NCBI GenBank assembly: GCA_041908165.1
Contig: JAYRFV010000031.1
Coordinates: 1-31,356, forward strand
From: JACQZU01 sp041908165
GTDB taxonomy: Bacteria; Acidobacteriota; Holophagae; Holophagales; Holophagaceae
Reading direction: 5' to 3'
Length of the DNA: 31,356 nt
Part shown: positions 8,784 to 15,958 of the stretch, piece by piece
Position numbering within the stretch: the first letter of the stretch is position 1
Layout: every line of letters begins with the position of its first letter
Made by a program: the position numbers and the translations under genes
Notes under the pieces: model-generated
The model's input: only the letters and a program-made list of their open reading frames with translations
What the model was told of the DNA's origin: nothing
Databases searched by the model: none

Positions 8784-9134
8784 TCAGTCCAGGTCCAGGG
8801 TCATGCGCACCGCCTGGCCGACGCGGGCGAGCTGGTCGGCGTCGGCGCGCCCCAGGCGCTTCATCAGCCGCGACTTGTCCACGGTGAAAAGCTGGGTGCA
8901 GTTTGCCCAGGAATCGGCGCCCAGGCCGTTGCTGCGGGTCCGGGGGATGGCGATGTAGAAGGCGTAGGGCCGCCCCTGCGAGGTAAGAGGCACGACGATG
9001 GTGGTGCGCGCCCCCGGGGCGTGATTGCCGAGGTCGGTCTGCAGGACCAGGCAGGGCCGGTGGCCGCCCTGTTCGGAGCCCCGGCGCGGTTCGAAATCCA
9101 GGGTCCAGATTTCGCCGCGGCTGCACTCGGGCAT
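8784..9134 (-). CDS. MazF/PemK-family mRNA endoribonuclease toxin
   Basis: The 116-residue protein has the family opening RGEIWTLDFEP, then RGSEQGGHRPCLVLQ and VVPLTSQ. By position R26 and T51 correspond to the catalytic Arg and Thr of MazF RNases, and TVDKSRL matches the conserved C-terminal segment. It would cut mRNA at a short motif and stop growth when free of antitoxin. The antitoxin gene lies immediately upstream. A GTG at 9146, whose GTGA overlaps the antitoxin stop, would add four residues and suggests translational coupling. The ATG at 9134 is taken because it gives the usual short N-terminus before RGEIW. Neither start has a strong Shine-Dalgarno. Confidence 0.88.
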   Translation of the reverse strand: MPECSRGEIWTLDFEPRRGSEQGGHRPCLVLQTDLGNHAPGARTTIVVPLTSQGRPYAFYIAIPRTRSNGLGADSWANCTQLFTVDKSRLMKRLGRADADQLARVGQAVRMTLDLD

Positions 9135-9142
9135 CGGGCTGC

Positions 9143-9415
9143 TCACGGCTTTCGGGCCTTGGTGTTGCGATAGGGCCGGGCCGGGCGCTCGGCCGCAACC
9201 TCCGCCTGTGCCGCCAGGGCGTAGGCCACGTCCTGGCCGGCGTCCTCCTGGGCGTAGGCGGCCCAGTCGTCCGTCCAGCCGCGGCGCACGGCCTCCAGGC
9301 GGTCCCGGCGCAGCAGTTCGGCAAGGTAAGCGTTGACGCTCAAGGCGCGGCGGTGCGCGGATTCCTGCAGGAAGCGGCCCAGATCGTCCTCGATGCGCAG
9401 GGTGGTTGCAAACAT
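9143..9415 (-). CDS. Ribbon-helix-helix antitoxin partner of MazF
   Basis: The 90-residue protein begins TTLRIEDDLGRFLQ followed by HRRALSVNAYLAELLRR, the strand-helix-helix pattern of RHH/CopG-type DNA-binding antitoxins. The C-terminal half (about 45-90) is Ala, Glu and Arg rich and probably forms the disordered toxin-binding tail. It would neutralise the toxin and repress the pair from sites near 9,416-9,450. A GGAG 7 nt before the ATG supports the start. It overlaps the GTG alternative start of the toxin. Confidence 0.82.
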   Translation of the reverse strand: MFATTLRIEDDLGRFLQESAHRRALSVNAYLAELLRRDRLEAVRRGWTDDWAAYAQEDAGQDVAYALAAQAEVAAERPARPYRNTKARKP

Positions 9416-9430
9416 GATTCACTCCAAGCA

Positions 9431-9450
9431 CCAGTATATGCATCATGGGT
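9431..9450 (-). promoter_or_regulatory. Putative promoter/operator of the toxin-antitoxin pair
   Basis: This short AT-rich stretch just upstream of the antitoxin holds TATACT on the minus strand and the palindromic core ATGCAT. A -10 at TATACT would give a leader of roughly 10-15 nt containing the GGAG. The palindrome is a candidate RHH operator. No convincing -35 is seen. Confidence 0.35.
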
Positions 9451-9476
9451 TTTGGCGCCACCCGCGGGACCCGCAG

Positions 9477-9482
9477 TAGACT
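9477..9482 (+). promoter_or_regulatory. -10 hexamer of a (near-)leaderless gene
   Basis: TAGACT is followed by 8 nt and the ATG at 9491. No Shine-Dalgarno fits in between, so the mRNA would start at or within one or two bases of the start codon. Confidence 0.45.
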
Positions 9483-9490
9483 GGCCCTCC

Positions 9491-10717
9491 ATGCGCCGCC
9501 TCCCGCTGCTCGCCCTGCTGCCCCTCCAGCTTGCCGCCCAGAACCCCTGCGCGCCGGTGGCGGAGCCGGCCGAGGTGCGCCCGGGGGAATCGGTGCTGCT
9601 CAGCTGGGACTGCCCGGCCGCGGCCAAGGTCCGGCTGGAGCCTGGCGGGTTGATCCTCGGCGGCAAGGGCCGGGTGACCCTGCGCCCCACCTACACCACC
9701 ACCTACCGGATCTTCGAGGCCCGCGGGGGCGGCTCGGAACTGGGCGCCGTGGAGGTGCGGATCGTGCCCGGCCTGCCGCTGGGCGAGCCGGCCCGGGTCT
9801 GCAGCTTCGATGCAAGCAGCAAGGCGGTCCTGCCGGGCGAGCCGGTGGTGCTGCGCTGGGAGTGCACCGGCAGCGCCAAGGTGCGGCTCGAGCCCGGCGG
9901 ACTGGAACTCGACGGTAAGAGCGAGGTGACCATCACGCCGCTGGAGAGCACCCGCTACATCCTCACCGCCACCAACGCCGCCGGCGGCTCCTCGCGCAGC
10001 CTCGACGTGGCGGTGGTGAAGCGCCCGGACCAGTTGCCGCCGGCCCTGGTCTGCAGCTTCACCGCCGACAAGCAGGTGGTGCAGCCCGGCGAGCAGGTGG
10101 AGCTGCGCTGGCAGTGCCAGGGCGAGGCGCGGGTGCGGCTGGAGCCCGGCGGCCTGGAGCTGGACGGCCAGTCCAGCGTGGTGGTGGTGCCCACCGCCAC
10201 CACCGTGTACACGCTCAACGTCAGCAACGCCGTGGGCGGCGCCAGCCGCAGCCTGGAAGTCCAGGTGGCGAAGCCGCGGCGGGTGCTCAGCGAGGCCGAC
10301 CTGGACGGCGCGCCGCGGGCGGTGGCCGCGGCCGATCCCAAGGATCCCGAGGCCCGCCTGAAGGCGCTCCAGGAGGCGGACCTGCCGGAGGCCTTCCGGC
10401 TCGGCCAGGCGCTGCGGGCGGCGGCCAAGGCGGAGGCCTGGACCCTGCGGCTGGTGGTCTCCGGCAGCGCGCCGGGGCTGAAGTCCCTGGCCCGGGCGGC
10501 GGGGACCGAGGGCGGCGACCTGATGATCCTGCCCTACCTGCGCCGCGACGGGTTCCGCTGGTGGCAGGCCTGCTGGGGCGCCTTCCCGAGCCGGGCCGAG
10601 GCGCTGAAGGCCTGGGCGCGGCTGCCCGAGGCGCTGCGCAAGGGCTTCCCCGAGCCGCTGCCGCTGAAGCTCAAGCGGCTGCCCGGGGATCCGCCGCCGC
10701 CGGTGGAAGCGTCCTAG
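9491..10717 (+). CDS. Exported protein with three Ig-like repeats and a SPOR-like domain
   Basis: The 408-residue protein starts with a signal peptide (RRLPLLALLPLQLAAQ, cleavage near residue 17). Three similar units follow at about 24-92, 100-174 and 183-257. Each has PGE.V.L.W.C, then a nearly invariant RLEPGGL, then T..Y and a GG.SRSL.V-like end, the look of an immunoglobulin-like beta sandwich. The last part (about 310-395) resembles a SPOR domain, with WQACWGAFPSRAEALKAW. SPOR domains bind denuded septal peptidoglycan, so an envelope or division-site role is plausible. The repeats could bind a sugar or protein; no ligand is evident. The ATG lies 8 nt after TAGACT. Confidence 0.75.
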   Translation: MRRLPLLALLPLQLAAQNPCAPVAEPAEVRPGESVLLSWDCPAAAKVRLEPGGLILGGKGRVTLRPTYTTTYRIFEARGGGSELGAVEVRIVPGLPLGEPARVCSFDASSKAVLPGEPVVLRWECTGSAKVRLEPGGLELDGKSEVTITPLESTRYILTATNAAGGSSRSLDVAVVKRPDQLPPALVCSFTADKQVVQPGEQVELRWQCQGEARVRLEPGGLELDGQSSVVVVPTATTVYTLNVSNAVGGASRSLEVQVAKPRRVLSEADLDGAPRAVAAADPKDPEARLKALQEADLPEAFRLGQALRAAAKAEAWTLRLVVSGSAPGLKSLARAAGTEGGDLMILPYLRRDGFRWWQACWGAFPSRAEALKAWARLPEALRKGFPEPLPLKLKRLPGDPPPPVEAS

Positions 10718-10720
10718 AAT
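10715..10720 (+). promoter_or_regulatory. -10 element overlapping the upstream stop codon
   Basis: TAGAAT includes the TAG stop of the Ig-SPOR gene. A transcript starting about 7 nt later would carry AGGAGG (10739-10744) ahead of the dinB-family ATG at 10749. The upstream -35 region is GC only, so this is a moderate call. Confidence 0.4.
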
Positions 10721-10748
10721 TTCCTGCGAACCCAACCCAGGAGGCCCC

Positions 10749-11261
10749 ATGTTCCGGCGCGTCGAGGACTTCAAGGAGATCTGGAAGGCGGAGGCGGAGA
10801 AGACCGCGGCGGTGTTCACCGCCATCCCCAGCGCCGCCCTCGGCCAGGCGGTGAACGCCGAGCACCGCGACCTGCGGCGCATGGCCTGGCACCTGGTGGA
10901 GAGCGCGGCGGAGATGCCCGCGCTGGCAGGCATCCGGATCCCCGGGTTCGAGCCGGTGGACGGCCACCTGGGCGCGCCCCCGGCGGACAGCGCCGCGCTC
11001 GCGGCCGCCTACACGAAGCTCGCCGAGGCCCTGCTCGACCGCATCGGCTCCTGGAACAACGCCGAACTGGGGCGCAGCTTCGACTGCTACGGGGAGAAGT
11101 GGAGCGGCGGCTTCCTGCTCTGGGTGCTGGTCACCCACCAGGTCCACCACCGCGGCCAGATGACGGTGCTGATGCGCCAGGCGGGCCTGAAGGTGCCGGA
11201 CATCTACGGACCGGCGAAGGAGGGCTGGGCGGCCTACGGGATGCCCGCGCCTCAAGTGTAG
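10749..11261 (+). CDS. DinB/YfiT-family metal-binding protein
   Basis: The 170-residue protein has the four-helix-bundle DinB pattern with a metal-binding His triad: H48 in MAWHLVE, then H130 and H134 in VTHQVHHRGQM. Family members are thiol-dependent transferases or stress-related enzymes, many without a known reaction. Here only the fold and metal site are supported. A strong AGGAGG lies 4 nt before the ATG. A probable rho-independent terminator lies about 100 nt downstream, so the gene probably forms a short unit of its own. Confidence 0.85.
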   Translation: MFRRVEDFKEIWKAEAEKTAAVFTAIPSAALGQAVNAEHRDLRRMAWHLVESAAEMPALAGIRIPGFEPVDGHLGAPPADSAALAAAYTKLAEALLDRIGSWNNAELGRSFDCYGEKWSGGFLLWVLVTHQVHHRGQMTVLMRQAGLKVPDIYGPAKEGWAAYGMPAPQV

Positions 11262-11273
11262 TCCGGGGGTTCC

Positions 11274-11297
11274 CCTTGCAACGCATGCGTTGCAAGG
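11274..11297. repeat. 24-nt perfect palindrome
   Basis: The two 12-nt halves (11274-11285 and 11286-11297; left half CCTTGCAACGCA) are exact reverse complements. It lies 13 nt after the dinB-family stop and is not followed by a T-run. It could be a regulator-binding site or an mRNA 3' stem. No second copy was noticed in the window. Confidence 0.7.
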
Positions 11298-11362
11298 ATC
11301 TTGGGACGCGCTCCGCTGCGCTGCGCGCCCACCGTTGCGGCGGACCGCCCCGGAGCCCCCGC

Positions 11363-11396
11363 GCAGAAACCGGGCTGAGCCCGGCTTCTGCTTTTT
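11363..11396 (+). terminator. Rho-independent terminator after the DinB-family gene
   Basis: The arms 11363-11375 and 11379-11391 pair over 13 positions with one mismatch and a 3-nt loop, followed directly by TTTTT at 11392-11396. The stretch 11,262-11,432 holds this, the palindrome at 11,274 and otherwise GC-rich non-coding sequence. Confidence 0.8.
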
Positions 11397-11432
11397 CCGC
11401 CCTCGAAGGCCTGTCTTCCGCCCCTCGCCCAA

Positions 11433-13076
11433 TCAGGGGAGGCGGCGGCGGAGGGCCTGGAGCAGGTCGCGGGCTTCGGTGTTGCGGAACAGCAGGAGCA
11501 GGGCGAAGTAGACCGCCCCGCTGGCGGCGATGAGGGGGAGGAGGCGGACCAGGGTGCCGGTGAAGGAGTGGAAGACGTGGGTGCCGGTGAGCCGGCCGCC
11601 AGCCCAGGCGAACAGGCCCATGGCCGCGGAGGCGGCGCCGAACAGGGCCCAGCCGTTCAGCACCGGGGCGTAGGGCAGGCGGCCCAGGCGCCGGTGCAGG
11701 GCGCCGGTGACGTAGAGGAGCCCGGCCAGGGCGGCCAGGCCGTTGGCCAGGGCGATGCCGCGGGTGCCGAGGGCCTGCATGAGCAGCCACGACAGCGGCA
11801 GGTTCACGGCGAAGCCGAGCAGGGCGCCGAAGGCCGGGCTGCGGTAGTCCTTCAGGGCGTAGTGGGCCTGCACGGTGATCCGGCTGGTGGCCACGAACAG
11901 CAGGCCGAAGGCCTGGTAGGGCAGGGTGGAGGCGGTCCAGTCCACCGCCGCCGCGTCGAAGCGGCCGGAGCGGAACAGCAGGGCGATGATCGGCGCCGCC
12001 AGCACCGCCAGCCCCACCGAGGCCGGCAGCGCCAGCATCGCGGTGGCGCGCAGGGCCGAGCCGAGGCTGCCGCGCAGGCCGTCCAGGTCGCCGGCGTCGG
12101 CCTGGCGGCTCATGGCCGGCAGGCTGACCGTGGCCAGCGACGTGGAGAACAGCCCCAGCACCAGCTCGCCCATCAGGTTCGACTGGAACAGCACGGTCTG
12201 CGCGCCCTGCGGCAGCTGCGAGGCGATGGCGGTGGAGACCACCACGTTGATCGGGTGGATGCCGCTACCCAGCAGGCCCGGCACCATCCGCCGCAGGATC
12301 CGCCGCACCGCCGCGTCGCCGGCGTGGAAGCCCCAGCGGATCCGGTAGCCCAGGCCGCGGAAGGAGGGCCACAGCACCGCCAGCTGCACCACCCCGCCGG
12401 CCATCACCGCGGCGGCGCAGACGAAGGTGGCGCGCACCGGCTCGCGCCAGCCGGCCGGGCCCAGGGCGAGGGCCGCCAGCACCACCGCCATCACGGTCAG
12501 GTTGCCGAAGGTGCTCACCGAGGCGGGCAGCCCGAAGCGGCCCTTCAGGTTGAGCACCGCGGCGATCCCGGCGGTGAGGCTGACCAGCAGCAGGTAGGGG
12601 AACATGATCCGCGCCAGCAGCGTGGTCAGGGCCACGTCCGCCGGCGCCGGCCGGGCCCCGGCCAGGACCTGGGCGAGCGCCGCCAGCTGGGCGCCGAGCG
12701 CTTCGCCGGGGGCGATCCGGCCCAGCATCTGCACCCCCACCACCAGGCCCATGGCCAGGATCGCCAGGGCGCAGAGCCCGGCCACCAGCAGCCCGAGGGT
12801 GCCGAGGAAGGCGGCCACCATCGCCCGGGCCGCGGGCTCGCCCTCCTGGGCCTCGACCTCGCTGAGGGTGGGCAGGAAGGCCCCGGTCATGGTGCCTTCC
12901 GCGGCGAAGCGGCGCAGCAGGTTGGGCAGCCGGTAGGCCACGTAGAAGGCGTCCGAGGCCGGCCCCAGGCCCAGGAAGTGGGCCAGCACCCGGCCCAGGA
13001 GCATGCCGGTGATCCGCGACACCAGGGTGAGCCCGCCCACCAGTCCGGCGGAGCGGTACAGCGAGGGGCGCGTCAT
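11433..13076 (-). CDS. murJ: Lipid II flippase MurJ (MviN)
   Basis: The 547-residue polytopic protein has about 14 membrane segments and the MurJ N-terminal signature: SRITGMLLGRVLAHFLG, then SDAFYVAYRLPNLLRRFAAEG and GAFLPTLSE. It flips lipid-linked peptidoglycan precursors across the inner membrane. The length fits the family (about 510-550). The start MTRPSLYRSAGL at 13076 matches the usual short N-terminus; no Shine-Dalgarno is visible. A 13-codon open frame ends in an ATGA overlap with this start and may drive its translation. The upstream histidine kinase on the same strand ends 76 nt away. Confidence 0.93.
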   Translation of the reverse strand: MTRPSLYRSAGLVGGLTLVSRITGMLLGRVLAHFLGLGPASDAFYVAYRLPNLLRRFAAEGTMTGAFLPTLSEVEAQEGEPAARAMVAAFLGTLGLLVAGLCALAILAMGLVVGVQMLGRIAPGEALGAQLAALAQVLAGARPAPADVALTTLLARIMFPYLLLVSLTAGIAAVLNLKGRFGLPASVSTFGNLTVMAVVLAALALGPAGWREPVRATFVCAAAVMAGGVVQLAVLWPSFRGLGYRIRWGFHAGDAAVRRILRRMVPGLLGSGIHPINVVVSTAIASQLPQGAQTVLFQSNLMGELVLGLFSTSLATVSLPAMSRQADAGDLDGLRGSLGSALRATAMLALPASVGLAVLAAPIIALLFRSGRFDAAAVDWTASTLPYQAFGLLFVATSRITVQAHYALKDYRSPAFGALLGFAVNLPLSWLLMQALGTRGIALANGLAALAGLLYVTGALHRRLGRLPYAPVLNGWALFGAASAAMGLFAWAGGRLTGTHVFHSFTGTLVRLLPLIAASGAVYFALLLLFRNTEARDLLQALRRRLP

Positions 13077-13114
13077 CGGCGCGCCGGGGCGGAGGAGGGG
13101 GCTGGCCGCGGCAT
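13073..13114 (-). CDS. Possible 13-codon leader peptide overlapping the murJ start
   Basis: An ATG at 13114 opens a 13-codon frame (MPRPAPSSAPARR) whose TGA overlaps the murJ ATG as ATGA. A TATCCT hexamer on the minus strand (13135-13130) would start a transcript about 8 nt before this ATG. Because murJ itself lacks a Shine-Dalgarno, terminating ribosomes could reinitiate there. Chance overlap cannot be excluded in such GC-rich DNA. Confidence 0.3.
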   Translation of the reverse strand: MPRPAPSSAPARR

Positions 13115-13152
13115 AGGAACCGTCCGCCGAGGATAGCGCACCCGCCGAGGCT

Positions 13153-14841
13153 TCAGTCGTTCCCGCCCTGGCCGGGGAAGCGCAGGCGGAAGGAGGCCCC
13201 CAGCCCTGGGGCGCTGTCCAGTTCGATGCGGCCGCCGAAGCCGTCCACGATGGCACGGGTCGAACTGAGCCCCAGCCCGGTCCCGGTCGCCTTGGTGGTG
13301 AAGAAGGGCTCGAACAGGCGCGCCTGCACGGCCTCCGGGACGCCCAGTCCGGTGTCGACCACCTCCAGCTGGAACCCGTGCTCCCCGCCCTGGCAGCGGA
13401 GCAGGATCGTGCCGTGGCCGGGGATCGCATCCCGCGCATTGCTGACCAGGTTCACCAGCACCTGGTCGAAGGCCTGCGGATCCCCCTCCAGGAGGCAGGA
13501 CCCCGTCCCCGGTTCGAAGCCCAGTTCGATGCGCCGCGGGACCATCCCGCGCAGCACCGGCAGCAGGTTGCGGATGCGTTCCACCGGGGCGAAGGCCTCC
13601 CGGCCCGCAGGTGCCTGGCCGAAATCGAGCAGGCGGCGGGTCAGGGCCCCGGCCTTGTCGATGGAGGCGCGGATCCGTTCGAGGGCCTCCCGGTGGGGCG
13701 GGTCGTCCCCCGCCTCCAGCGCCAGGTCGGTGGACAGGAGGGCCGAGGACAGCAGGTTGTTGATGTCGTGCACCGCCCCCGCCCCCAGGGTGGCGACGAG
13801 GTTCATGCGTTCGGTGCGCACCAGGGTGGACTGCGCCTCCGCCAGCGCGCGGGTGCGGGCCTCCACCCGGTCCTCCAGGGTGCGGTTCAGGGCGCGGAGC
13901 TGGGCCAGGGCCAGCACCTGACGGGCCCCCAGGCTGGCCAGGACGATCCCCAGCAGGGCCAGGGTGAAGGGGTCCAACGGGACCCTGCGCGCCAGCGTCG
14001 AGTACAGCAGCGCCGGGATGGCGATGGCCAGCGGCGCATAGGACAGCAGGTCGCGCAAGGGCACCCCGGCGGCCTCCCGCGTCTGGATGGCTCCGGGGAG
14101 GGGCCGCCTGCTGGCGGCGATCATCAGCAGCCAGGCCGGGATCATCCCGGTCTGGGCCGGGTGGCCGATGAACGGCTGCCGCGCCAGGAAGGTTTCAAGG
14201 AACGGCAGGTTGAGGGCCATCACCAGCAAGGCCAGGCTGATGCAGCCGAGGGGCCCGCGAAAGCCGCCCCCGGACCAGCTGGCGGCGCGGCCGAAGACCC
14301 CCGCGAGTCCGGCGATGCCGAACAACAACCCGAGGGTGGCGACCCGGTCGACCAACGGGAAGGGCGCGGCCTGGAAGGCGTCGCGCAGGAACACCAGCCA
14401 GTAGGCCAGGAGCAGGGAGGCCAGGAAGTTGCCGCCGTCCAGGGCGAGTTCCAGCCAGCGCAGGCCGCGGATCGGGCCGGGCTGGAAGCGCAGCCAGGCC
14501 AGCCCGAGGCAGGCCAGCGCGGCCCAGGTGATGAACACCGCCGGGGCCGGGGCCGGGGCGGCGTGGTGGCCGAGCAGGATGCGGACGAAGCCGACGGTCG
14601 TGAAGAGGCTGGTCACCAGGAAGCCGGCGGCGAGGGCCTTCCAGGCGGCCGCGCGGGCCGGTTCGGCGCGGCTCCGGGCGAAGGCGCCGAGCGCCGCCAG
14701 CAGCCAGGCCGCCAGGGCGGCGCCGCCCATCAGCAGGGAGCGCAGGCGCGGGTCGCCCAGGCCCAGGTTCAGGGCCCCCAGCAGCAGCCCCGCCGCGCAC
14801 AGCAGCCACATGGGGGTCGCCCGCTGGAGCGAGGTGAGCAT
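13153..14841 (-). CDS. Membrane-bound sensor histidine kinase
   Basis: The 562-residue protein has a membrane domain of about nine to ten helices (residues 8-330), a coiled-coil-like linker (about 335-352), and a kinase core. The phosphoacceptor is H358 in AVHDINNLLSS, a HisKA variant with HDINN rather than HEIRN. The ATPase domain has LVNLVSNARDAI (N box), VDTGLGVPE (G1), FEPFFTTK (F box) and TGTGLGLSS (G2). It would sense a membrane or lipid-soluble cue and phosphorylate a response regulator that is not in this window. The start at 14841 (MLTSLQRATP) precedes the first helix, with GATGAT 6 nt upstream and no Shine-Dalgarno. It diverges from cbiM and precedes murJ. Confidence 0.88.
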   Translation of the reverse strand: MLTSLQRATPMWLLCAAGLLLGALNLGLGDPRLRSLLMGGAALAAWLLAALGAFARSRAEPARAAAWKALAAGFLVTSLFTTVGFVRILLGHHAAPAPAPAVFITWAALACLGLAWLRFQPGPIRGLRWLELALDGGNFLASLLLAYWLVFLRDAFQAAPFPLVDRVATLGLLFGIAGLAGVFGRAASWSGGGFRGPLGCISLALLVMALNLPFLETFLARQPFIGHPAQTGMIPAWLLMIAASRRPLPGAIQTREAAGVPLRDLLSYAPLAIAIPALLYSTLARRVPLDPFTLALLGIVLASLGARQVLALAQLRALNRTLEDRVEARTRALAEAQSTLVRTERMNLVATLGAGAVHDINNLLSSALLSTDLALEAGDDPPHREALERIRASIDKAGALTRRLLDFGQAPAGREAFAPVERIRNLLPVLRGMVPRRIELGFEPGTGSCLLEGDPQAFDQVLVNLVSNARDAIPGHGTILLRCQGGEHGFQLEVVDTGLGVPEAVQARLFEPFFTTKATGTGLGLSSTRAIVDGFGGRIELDSAPGLGASFRLRFPGQGGND

Positions 14842-14847
14842 GCCCGC

Positions 14848-14853
14848 ATCATC
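14848..14853 (-). promoter_or_regulatory. Possible -10 hexamer for leaderless kinase mRNA
   Basis: GATGAT on the minus strand ends 6 nt before the kinase ATG at 14841. The first base is not T, so support comes mainly from the repeated spacing seen at other genes. Confidence 0.3.
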
Positions 14854-14956
14854 GGCCGGATTCCGCCGACCGTGAACCCTGGGCCTCAGCTGCGCAGCCT
14901 CCCGGTCCCGGCACCCGGCGCGACCGGCACGGCTGGGCCTTCCCTTCCGCCCCACC

Positions 14957-14962
14957 TACACT
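14957..14962 (+). promoter_or_regulatory. -10 hexamer of leaderless cbiM
   Basis: TACACT is followed by 6 nt (GGGACC) and the ATG of the CbiM-type gene. No cobalamin riboswitch could fit in such a transcript, and none is seen in 14,842-14,968. Confidence 0.5.
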
Positions 14963-14968
14963 GGGACC

Positions 14969-15955
14969 ATGCACATGGCGGACACGCTGGTCTCGGCGGC
15001 GGTGGGCGGGGGCTTCTGGCTGCTCTCGGGAGGCGCACTGGCCCGGGCCTCCCGCGTCGTCCAGGCCCAGGCCGACAGTCCGCGGGTGCCGCTGATGGGC
15101 GTGCTCGGCGCCTTCCTGTTCGCCGCCCAGATGGTGAATTTCGCCATCCCCGGCACCGGGTCGAGCGGCCACCTCGGGGGCGGCCTGCTGCTGGCGATCC
15201 TGCTCGGCCCGCACGCCGCGGTGCTGGTGATGGGCTCGGTGCTGCTGGTGCAGGCCCTGTTCTTCGCCGACGGCGGCCTGCTGGCCTTCGGCTGCAACCT
15301 GTTCAACCTGGGCATCCTCCCCGCCTGCGTTGCCTTCCCCCTGGTGTACCGGCCGCTGCGGCGCCGCGGGCAGCCCCTGGCTGCGGCGGTGCTGGGCGCG
15401 CTGGTGGCGCTGGAGGCGGGCGCCCTGGGCGTGGTGCTGGAAACCGCCCTGTCCGGCCTCGCCGGCCTGCCCCTGCGACCCTTCCTGGCCACCATGGCCG
15501 CCATCCACCTGCCGATCGCCCTCGTGGAAGGGCTGGTCACCGCCGGTCTGCTCGCCTACGTGGCCCGGGTCCGGCCGGCGGTTCTCGACGAGCGGAGCGC
15601 CTCCCCGGGACAGCTCCTGCTGGGCGGCTTCCTCGCCCTGGCGCTCCTGGCCGGGGGCGTGCTGAGCTGGATGGCCTCGAGCCGGCCGGACGGCCTGGAA
15701 TGGTCCCTGGCCCGGACCCTCGGGCCCACCGAGCCGGCCGCTCCCGGGGGGGCGCTCCACCCGCTGGCGGCGCGGCTGCAGGGGCGCACGGCCCTGCTGC
15801 CCGACTACGCTTTCCCCGGCGACCCGGGGGCGGCCCACCGGAAGGCCGGGAGCGCCCTTGCCGGGGTCCTGGGCGGCACCCTGACCGTGCTGCTGGTGGG
15901 CGCCATCGGCTGGGCCCTTGGCCGCCTGCGCCGCCCCGCCGGACGTCAAGGCTGA
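14969..15955 (+). CDS. cbiM: ECF cobalt/nickel transporter S component, CbiM with CbiN/PDGLE-like C-terminus
   Basis: The 328-residue membrane protein begins Met-His. In CbiM/NikM the N-terminal amine, His2 and a later His bind the metal, so the start at 14969 is functionally required. QMVNFAIPG and SSGHLGG (H68) match the conserved metal-site region. The C-terminal part carries PDGLEWS at residues 240-246 and a final membrane helix, the CbiN/PDGLE module that in other systems is a separate subunit. It captures Co2+ or Ni2+ for uptake; the choice of metal is not decidable here. It stands 3 nt upstream of cbiQ in a three-gene unit. Confidence 0.9.
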   Translation: MHMADTLVSAAVGGGFWLLSGGALARASRVVQAQADSPRVPLMGVLGAFLFAAQMVNFAIPGTGSSGHLGGGLLLAILLGPHAAVLVMGSVLLVQALFFADGGLLAFGCNLFNLGILPACVAFPLVYRPLRRRGQPLAAAVLGALVALEAGALGVVLETALSGLAGLPLRPFLATMAAIHLPIALVEGLVTAGLLAYVARVRPAVLDERSASPGQLLLGGFLALALLAGGVLSWMASSRPDGLEWSLARTLGPTEPAAPGGALHPLAARLQGRTALLPDYAFPGDPGAAHRKAGSALAGVLGGTLTVLLVGAIGWALGRLRRPAGRQG

Positions 15956-15958
15956 ACC

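Noticed and set aside
14842..14968. A cobalamin riboswitch or NikR operator upstream of cbiM
   Set aside because: The 127-nt interval has no B12-box-like sequence or suitable inverted repeat, and the predicted transcript starts at the ATG.
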